Shown here: positions 57,175 through 64,000 of the stretch, piece by piece
How positions within the stretch are numbered: the first letter of the stretch is position 1
How the letters are laid out: each line of letters begins with the position of its first letter
Assembly (NCBI GenBank): GCA_963969495.1
Contig: OZ018323.1
Coordinates: forward strand, 81,602,919 to 81,666,918
Source: Ceratothoa steindachneri
Lineage: Eukaryota > Arthropoda > Malacostraca > Isopoda > Cymothoidae
Direction: 5' to 3'
Length of the DNA: 64,000 nucleotides
Notes under the pieces: model-generated
Told to the model about the DNA's origin: nothing
Databases searched by the model: none
What the model saw: the letters and a program-made list of their open reading frames with translations, nothing else
Made by a program: the position numbers and the translations under genes

Positions 57175-58425
57175 ATTCTTGCAGCATTTGTCTGTACACT
57201 TTATTTTCTTTCCTCGGCATTTTCTTTATACCTGTGATTGTACGGCTTATGGCATTTGTTCCGTACAACACTGAAGGTAAAGCCAGACTCTTACAGTATG
57301 TACGCCCTATCATTAATTTGTTACAGCTCTTTTCAATAACTGGGTATGTTAAGTTTGCCATTTTCTCTGCTTTTTCGAATATTATTCCTTTCTGCTTTCT
57401 AAATTAATTTCCTCTTGTTTGTGATTGTTAATCCTAGTTATTTAACATCCAATGTTACTTTTATCCCTTTCACCTCAACTGGTTTTTCCTTCATATTAAA
57501 TCTAATGATGTTGCCCTTTTTCTTATTTATTTCCATACCACAGTCCTTTCCAAATCTAACTAGCTCCTTTATACTTTTCTTTGCCTCATCCAATGTCATT
57601 GCCATTAATAATCCGTCATCGGAATAGAAAATTGAGCTAATATTAAACTTTTCATTCTTAAAACCACAGTTTATTTCTTCCAATTTTTCAATTATTATAT
57701 TAGTAATCAATTTAAACAGTGTGGTCGACCCAGTGCATCCTTGCCTTATTCCGTTCTGCACATTCATAGAGCTTTCTACATTTTCTTTCAATTTTACCTC
57801 CGTTCTGTCTCCAACATATATTTATGCTACAACATCTATTATCTTTGGATTGACTTTGTACTTCCTTACTGCTCTCAGTAGCCTATCTCTTGGTATTGAG
57901 TCATATGCTTTAGAGAAATCAATTGCTATTATTTTGAGTGGCTTTTTCATTACGTAACACTTTTTGACGCAATACTGCAGTATCAGCAAGTTATCCTCTA
58001 TTCTCCCCTCACTCGTGAAACCTGCCTGTTCATCCCTTGTCTCTTCAATTTCTCTCATGTGTCCCTCCACTTTCATTTTTATTAGGCTCATAAATATTTT
58101 ATATGTAATTTGTCAAGGAAATTGGTCGTAACTTGTCTACAGTTGGTTTCTTTGTCTTTGGTATCATCTTTGTCCTTAATATTCTCCAGTCTTCTGGAAC
58201 AGTACCCTCCTCCAGTAACTTATTATACATCCATTTTAGAGCATCCAAACATACATCACTCTTTAACAATGCTTTGTACATCTCTGGTTTTAGTTCATCT
58301 GGTCCTGCCGCTTTTTTGTTTCTCAGGGCCTTCAATACATTTATGATATCCTCTCTCTCTATTCTGGTTTTCTGCATAGCCTGAATACCGGATCTCTTAC
58401 TTTTCATCACCATATCCATATATTC
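57175..58425 (-). pseudogene. LINE reverse transcriptase of a third type (YSDD)
   Basis: Minus strand in four pieces. 58419-58099: NVLKALRNKKAAGPDELKPE, MYNKLLEEGTVPEDWR and KLRPISLTNYI. 58091-57822: a segment with AGFTSEGRIEDNLL and IIAIDFSKAYDSIPRDRLL (box A). 57791-57438: NGIRQGCTGSTTLFKLI (box B), ISSIFYSDDGLLMAMT (box C, YSDD) and CGMEINKKKGNIIRF. 57361-57173: the thumb end with SLALPSVLYGTNA. Breaks at 58095, 57820 and 57400 separate them. The RQGCTGS box and YSDD differ clearly from the CR1-like and I-like elements. Clade not assigned. Confidence 0.78.
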
Positions 58426-58456
58426 CTCTATTCAAAGACTGTTCTTTAGTAAAAAC

Positions 58457-59105
58457 ATGAGGGTTCACCTACATGGAAATGTCAATGCTGGGATATTTGC
58501 TTCTCAACATATGGAGCTAGGAAATTGCACAATTGAAAATAATGCAGATGGGGATATTTCACTTCCAGATGGTTGTAGAATTTTGGTGAAGGATATTGAA
58601 GAACTGCAACTTAGGGTTTATCCAGACCTACAGCATCACTTCCAAAACAAGAACTGGCTCTGTCAAAGGCAATTCTAGCCACAAGAAATGAAACAGTGCA
58701 CGCCATAAACTGGAAACTTCTTCAAGAATTGCCAAAAGAGATAAAAAATTATTTCCGACCAAGCAGTTAGCTATCTCACTGAGTTCCTTAACTTCCTTGA
58801 TCCACCTGAAATGCCTTCCCATAAGCTTTCCTTAGAAGAAGGAGCGCCAGTGATGTTAAGAAATTTTGATCCTGCGAAGCTATGTAATGGAACAAGACTA
58901 ATGTGAAAAAATGATGCCTCACCTTCTTCATGCTGAAATTTTAACTGGTCAGGGCGAAGGAGAATTGGTTCTCATTCCACGAATTCCACTGATACCTCCA
59001 GATATTCCCTTGAATTCAAAAGAATTAGAGTCAGCTTTGGAATGTCTATCAACAAAGCCCAAGGCCAGTCTCTGAAGGTTGTGCGACTGCATTTGCTATA
59101 GCTTT
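58457..59105 (+). pseudogene. Helitron helicase (PIF1-like) C-terminal remnant
   Basis: Plus strand: 58457-58678 with DISLPDGCRILVKDIEEL and VYPDLQHHF, then in shifted frame ILATRNETVHAINWKLLQEL, MPSHKLSLEEGAPVMLRNFD with LCNGTRL (about 58830-58900), and at 59035-59095 MSINKAQGQSLKVVRLHL. These are conserved late motifs of the SF1B PIF1-like helicase in Helitron Rep-Hel proteins (rolling-circle DNA transposons). Motifs I-III and the Rep nuclease lie upstream and are absent. Several frameshifts. No 3' CTRR hairpin end was located with confidence. Confidence 0.78.
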
Positions 59106-59579
59106 GCTTTTCTCATGGTCAGCTCTATGTTGGATGAATGTTTAGTAATGTTTACATGTTTTATTACATTTAAATCAATACAAATTGTGTTGGGATTCAA
59201 CAGTTGATTTCATTTTCTAATGTTAAATCGATAAATCTTCCTGTGCTTTTGTGATTCAAAATTTCTATCCTTTTTATAATCAATTTCGGACCAGAGATAC
59301 CCGATTTGCTCTAAGCAAGATGTATCGTTAAAGTCAGCCTGGGAGATGTTAGAAAGAAAAATGATTAACATTATCAAGTTTACTTATAAAGGACTGTCTT
59401 AAATAATATAACTAATACATCCATGAATGGTTTCTTCTTTCGCCGAGGGAGTAAGTGTAACTTAAAAAAGGAAACAACACACAGAAAATAAAAATGCTGC
59501 TGGATATCTACTTCTCAGAGTGACGGAATGCAAATAGGTCTCAGAATGATACCCGTACGGGCACCCAACTGCTAGTACA
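59106..59579. other. Spacer, no gene recognised
   Basis: AT-rich; the Helitron 3' end should lie here if retained, but I cannot define it. Confidence 0.3.
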
Positions 59580-59805
59580 CTATAAAATTAAAGTACCATG
59601 CATGTTGCTGTATTTTCAATACAGTATGTTCTCTACATATTTCAGAAGCACAATCTATTAAAATACAGCAACATACATGTTACTGTAATTCTATATATAG
59701 TGTGTTATGGTAATTTTTACAGTAACATGATATATTTAAATACAATGGCATGTTTTGTTGCTGGAAAAATACAGTAAGTTGCTGACTATTTAGCTGCCAG
59801 TAAAC
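59580..59805. repeat. Palindromic MITE-like patch
   Basis: TGCATGTTGCTGTATTTT is repeated inverted as AAAATACAGCAACATACATG about 45 bases on, and further halves (ACAGTAACATG, TTGCTGGAAAAATACAGTAA) follow. Several inverted copies of a TACAGTAA/CAACATG motif in 220 bp suggest one or two short non-autonomous DNA elements. Confidence 0.55.
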
Positions 59806-60945
59806 TAATTCAGTAAACTAATGGTCTGGAGAAGGTCCAAAGTTGTCTCACGGCATATTCACGATTTTCAAACTTTGCTGTCCGGCCGATTCAAGGTGAC
59901 TAAAGGTTTGTTCAGTATGGGCTCATTGGATGTTTTGGGAGGGCGCAATTGGTATTCAGGGAGGGAATGATCAACGGGTGATTAAGGAGGGTAAATGGGT
60001 ATTCATAGCGGGATCAATGAGGCGCATGAAGAGGTCAACAGGTGTTCAGGGATGCTTGAATGAGTGTCCAAGAGTGCTCAATGGCTGTTCAGAGGTAGCA
60101 TCTTCGCCAAAGGTTTGTTGAGTAGATGTGCAAGGAAAAGTAGTGAAATTAAAAGAATTAGACATGTTTTGAAGCTATATAACCGCAGATCAATGCAGAT
60201 GCGGATGTTAGGGATAGGTGGGCAATATAACTTTACAGATGGCAGCTGCAGCGTTGTTACCCCTGCTCTTCCTGACATTTTTTCGTGGAAGACTTGGGTA
60301 ATTCCAAAAATTGTAAAATACATACTTTGAAAATATTTGTATGCTTGTGTGGAAGAAATTCACATGCACCATGTATTTAAATCAACACTTACTTCACAAT
60401 TGAAAAAAAACATATCTCCCAAACTTCACAAAGGAAATCTCAGCCTTCATAAAAGAGAGATATGAAATAAAACAAAACAGAGCACTCCCACAAAAAGAAC
60501 TACAACTAAAAGGCATCTCAGTGAATGCAGTGGTGGTAAAACTTCCAATTTATATTACTATTATCCCAACCAAACATAAAAAAAATAGAAATACATAAAA
60601 ACATATAAATACACACCTAACAAAAGACTAAGATCTCCCCCCCCCCCACTCCCTCCGTGATTTACACTAGAAAATGTTAAATTAGCCATTAAATCTCTCA
60701 CAAAAAAGAACCACCCACAATTTCGGATAATACAAAAGTTGACCACTACATTAACCTCCTCATTCTCTTCGAAATCCAACCTAACACATACACACTGCAC
60801 TCATCCCCTCGCAGACAATCACACAATCTCCTGCCAATCATCTAAATTAACAACCCTACTCGAACAGACAACTAGGAGAAATCACTATGGAGAATTCAAT
60901 GCTTGAACTTCAATCAGTTTTCATTAAGTGAGATTGGCGCACTTC
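59806..60945. other. Spacer, no gene recognised
   Basis: Short frames only. It contains the dispersed CAGCTGCAGC motif at 60243-60262. A C-run lies at 60639-60647. Confidence 0.35.
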
Positions 60946-60949
60946 AGTG

Positions 60950-62115
60950 CCACTAATATGACCATCCCCTTCCTTCATGTCCTATTAAGCACGAGGTCAA
61001 CCATCATTTTCCTCCCATATTTGGCCGTTCATAGCTATGGGACATTATGTGCTTTAGCATCTCGTCCAGTTAAGCCTCATCCTTGTGCATATAGCCCCTA
61101 GCACGGCCCCCTACCATCCCTATCCATGCACAATATCATACACTCCATCCTTAGTCACCCTTTCTCTCCAACACTCATTTACATAATTTACTCTCCCTTT
61201 TCGAGGTCGTCCATCCCTTCCCACCCATCCGACACTCGAGAAACTTCTCTTTACAAGACTTTTCCTACCACTCTCTTTCTATGCCCATATCACATCAGAA
61301 CTCTCCGCCACAACTCTATTCCACCCTTCTTCTCACACAATAAACACTTCTTACCCAGTCGTTCCTCTCACCAAGCATCTCTAATTGTCCATTTACACTT
61401 GCCTCACTCCAGATCTTTCCTTCTTCCATACCTTAGTCTCATTCCTATACACCAACTTTGGCGCCAGCTAACTCTCATGAACCTCTCTCGCACATCCCAC
61501 ACTCAAACTCTCGCTATTCACTATCGCTTTAATCGCCCTCGAGACTTTCATACCGTTTACACGTCATCATCGATACTTCAAATTTACACGTGTTCAAGGG
61601 TGACAGCATGGTCTCGCATACCACGCCCACCCAATTTTCATTCTCAAATAGCATCCTTAGTCTTTTCTACATTCACTTTTAGACCTCTCCTCACACACAC
61701 ACAGGCCAAAGTTACAATCATCATTTACAAAACCCTTTCACTCTTATCCACCCACACCAGGTAATCAGCATATACCACCATAGACAGAACCTCTCCCTCC
61801 ACATTTCTCATCAGTGCCACTCACTTTCCCCTCATGCACATAAATACATCTCCCAGTACACCATCAATGAGGATTTTAAACAACTAAGGTTATACCACAT
61901 AACCTTACTTCACCCCCTTTTATCAAACAGCTCACTCCAGCTCTTTTCCCCTCACGCACGTCTTACTTCTTAAATAAATACCATTCACACCATAAGATAG
62001 TTTGCCACTCACTCCATGACCCTTAGCATCTGTCATACTAGTCCTCAATCTACAGGATCATAAACTTTGTCCAGTTCCACGAACCCAGCACATTACACCT
62101 TTTATCCCATGTTGT
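60950..62115 (-). pseudogene. Decayed LINE reverse transcriptase (fourth type)
   Basis: Minus strand from ~62085: FVELDKVYDPVD (box A, decayed from FxDxxKAYDxVD), GKLSYGVNGIYLRSKTCVR, a broken box B with LFKILIDGVLGD, then MVVYADYLVWV near 61770 (box C with YADY for YADD) and ACVCVRRGLKVNVEKTK near 61690-61660. This order (short insert, Y(S/R)xxxxCVR, YADDxxWV, RRGLKVNVEKTK) is that of a non-LTR RT different from the others here. No frame is open for long, so it is old. The lower part to 60950 is weak. The long plus-strand frame over 61126-61764 is its antisense shadow. Confidence 0.6.
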
Positions 62116-63672
62116 TCTTTTAGCTAGGTATCTTGTCTCACTGCACATATATGATACACATTTCAAATAATAAGATAGGGGGGGTGGATGTCACAACTTT
62201 TTTTTTGAGTGGTAACTGATACTCGTTCAAATCCCTTATTTTATCCATCCCTATCGAGCCCGGTTATTGTTCTAATAGGCTCGATCACAATTTTTCTATG
62301 CATTTTACCTACAACACAATGTGCATCTAAGCACAATTTATATTGCCTAAATTTTGGGCGGGAGATTATGCAAGCTAAGTAAACAAATAAATAAATATAA
62401 ATTAATGTGTGTTAGCTTAGATACCTAGTGTTTTGATATAGTTTTAATACATGTTAAAATTAACACTGTAATCAATAGGCAAAATTCGTATTGAGTATAC
62501 TCACAAATCAGCATATTTGTATTAATTAATGATAATACACTTGTAAGGACTTAATATTTTTCAAGGAGGCCATTTCGGTTTCGGCTAAAAAAGAACCTGC
62601 GATTTAGAACTAACATCTTGCTTTGAACGAATTATAGAATCTAGGCATAATTATAGATATACATTAAGTAAAATAAAAGGAACCAAACCTAGTTCCAAGG
62701 GAAAGAATAAAACATGCCCAGGCTTACTCAACCTTTATGAACCAATTAAATCTGGTATTTAAGCGATGTGTACTACTACACTTTAAGATTAACCACTAAG
62801 TATATAAAATCTAATCCAATAATTTTCACTACTTTTAAGCATGTACACGAGGATTAAACGCATAAATCACCCATACTCACACTCTATAATGGGCTTCCTC
62901 TCTCCCTCCTTTTTAATTTTCTCCTTCACACTATTCCGCAACCTCAATTATCTCCCAAATTACTCGGATGACGGACACCTCGATATCAACACAAAACCAC
63001 TAAATCAACACAACCACCAGAACACTACATCTATATATAACAGTCTAGAACAATGGCTACACAAAAAATAATGACAGCCACCGTCCTCAAATTTGAACTG
63101 GTAATTAATTAATAATTTCAATAGCAATCAAATTACAATGGAAAACTTTGGTTGACCAACGTAACTCATAAGCGTTATTCAGTTCTTCATTTGAGGATGA
63201 TTCAAATATTTGCACTCAAATTGACCAGGCTACTCTTGGCTCTCTAAATTTTGAGTCAAAGTGGAATATATAGTTATTAATTATAAATGATTTCTTATTT
63301 AAAATGACCAAAGGGGTTATCGATGCATCGGTTCCCCTCATTATTTATAAATAAATTCATCACGATGTAAATCCCTATCTTGGATCGACGCAGCGGAGAT
63401 TAAATGCTCTTATTTATGGCAGATTGTACATCTTAGCAGTAGCAATAGAACACCAACTCCTATTAACTCTTAAACTGGGTCATTCACACAATCAAATTAT
63501 ATTTTGTCTCATTATTCTACCCATATACACTCTTTAGATAGTTTGTATACTACATACACACACTGAAAATGATCAAAATAATCTAGGAATACTATAATCC
63601 ATTTATATTAAATTCCCAAATCCAACTCCAAGCTCTAATCCTTTCCCTTATCATTACAAATCTAATATTAAT
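62116..63672. other. AT-rich spacer, no gene recognised
   Basis: No domain-bearing frame, no long repeat. A GGGGGG run near 62175 and short A-rich stretches only. Confidence 0.35.
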
Positions 63673-63905
63673 TTAATAGAGGGTTTACCACCGTTTTAAC
63701 CTCATTTAAGATTCCCTTTTACTTTGATAGGGATTTTACCACCCATAATACCTGATTTAAAAGGCCTTTTAATTTGATATAGATGTTACCACAAATCTGA
63801 CCTCATTTAAGAAGTTTTAATTCCATAGGAATTTTACCAGAAATATGCCTTTTAACTTAATAAAGGTTTTACCACCGATCTTACCTCATTTAGGATACTT
63901 TTTAT
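63673..63905. repeat. Minisatellite, ~49-bp unit
   Basis: Five imperfect units share GGTTTTACCACC, a variable AATCTTACC stretch and CTCATTTAAGAT followed by a T-rich end; the fourth is shortened. Divergence between units is substantial. Confidence 0.75.
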
Positions 63906-63967
63906 CTCTCAGCAGGACCTAGAGTTTAAGGGGAATCCGAACTCAGGATATCTCGTGCGTAGTGGGG

Positions 63968-64000
63968 AGGTGTCGGTAGCTTAATGGATACACGGTTGGA
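63968..64000 (+). mobile_element. tRNA-derived SINE head, cut by window end
   Basis: TAGCTTAATGG (A-box-like, 63977-63987), then ATACACGGTTGGA, resemble the start of the minus-strand SINE at 30058-29655. The B box would lie beyond the window. Confidence 0.5.

Noticed and set aside
61126..61764. 212-residue plus-strand protein
   Set aside because: Ser/His/Pro-rich with no domain; the opposite strand carries decayed RT motifs in the right order, so this is its shadow.

Overview
This 64-kb window looks like repeat-dominated nuclear DNA from an invertebrate animal, most likely an arthropod. The evidence is AT-rich spacers, long (TA)n and (GA)n tracts, CR1-like, I-like and other LINEs, Penelope-like elements with GIY-YIG endonucleases, piggyBac, several mariner/Tc1 families, a Helitron remnant and a tRNA-derived SINE. 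I cannot name a species. I found no convincing host protein gene, rRNA or true tRNA. Nearly every recognisable coding stretch is transposon-derived, and nearly all are broken by stops and frameshifts. The one long intact frame is a 664-codon CR1-like reverse transcriptase at 37665-39659 (minus).

Layout. 1-5.1 kb: a solo LTR, a Penelope-like fragment and a broken gene of an unassigned family. 5.36-17.5 kb: one degraded LINE with a YADD reverse transcriptase, split by three later insertions: a foldback-like element with inverted short-repeat arrays (5.7-7.2 kb), an I-like LINE with RNase H (8.47-15.19 kb, copy A) and a second solo LTR (15.59-16.62 kb). 17.5-32.9 kb: mostly anonymous AT-rich DNA with several mariner/Tc1 transposase pseudogenes, two Penelope-like fragments, a SINE and a 106-bp tandem duplication.

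32.9-46.74 kb is the most striking part. At least five CR1-like elements of two families lie head to tail on the minus strand. Each 5'-truncated element begins where the GA-rich (CT-rich in element sense) tail of the next one ends. Their 3' ends share a stem-loop followed by a short tandem repeat and the long simple-sequence tail. A piggyBac element later landed in the 3' end of one member at a TTAA site. An assembly gap (44214-44413) hides one tail.

46.74-52.79 kb is a second I-like LINE (copy B), closely related to copy A but with different deletions. 52.8-64 kb holds a CR1-like tail remnant, a mariner-type MITE, LINE fragments of at least two other kinds, a Helitron helicase remnant, a palindromic MITE-like patch, a minisatellite and the start of a second SINE copy at the window edge.

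The elements do not form a host pathway. The biology on view is layered transposition: nested insertion, possible self-targeting of LINE tails, and decay.
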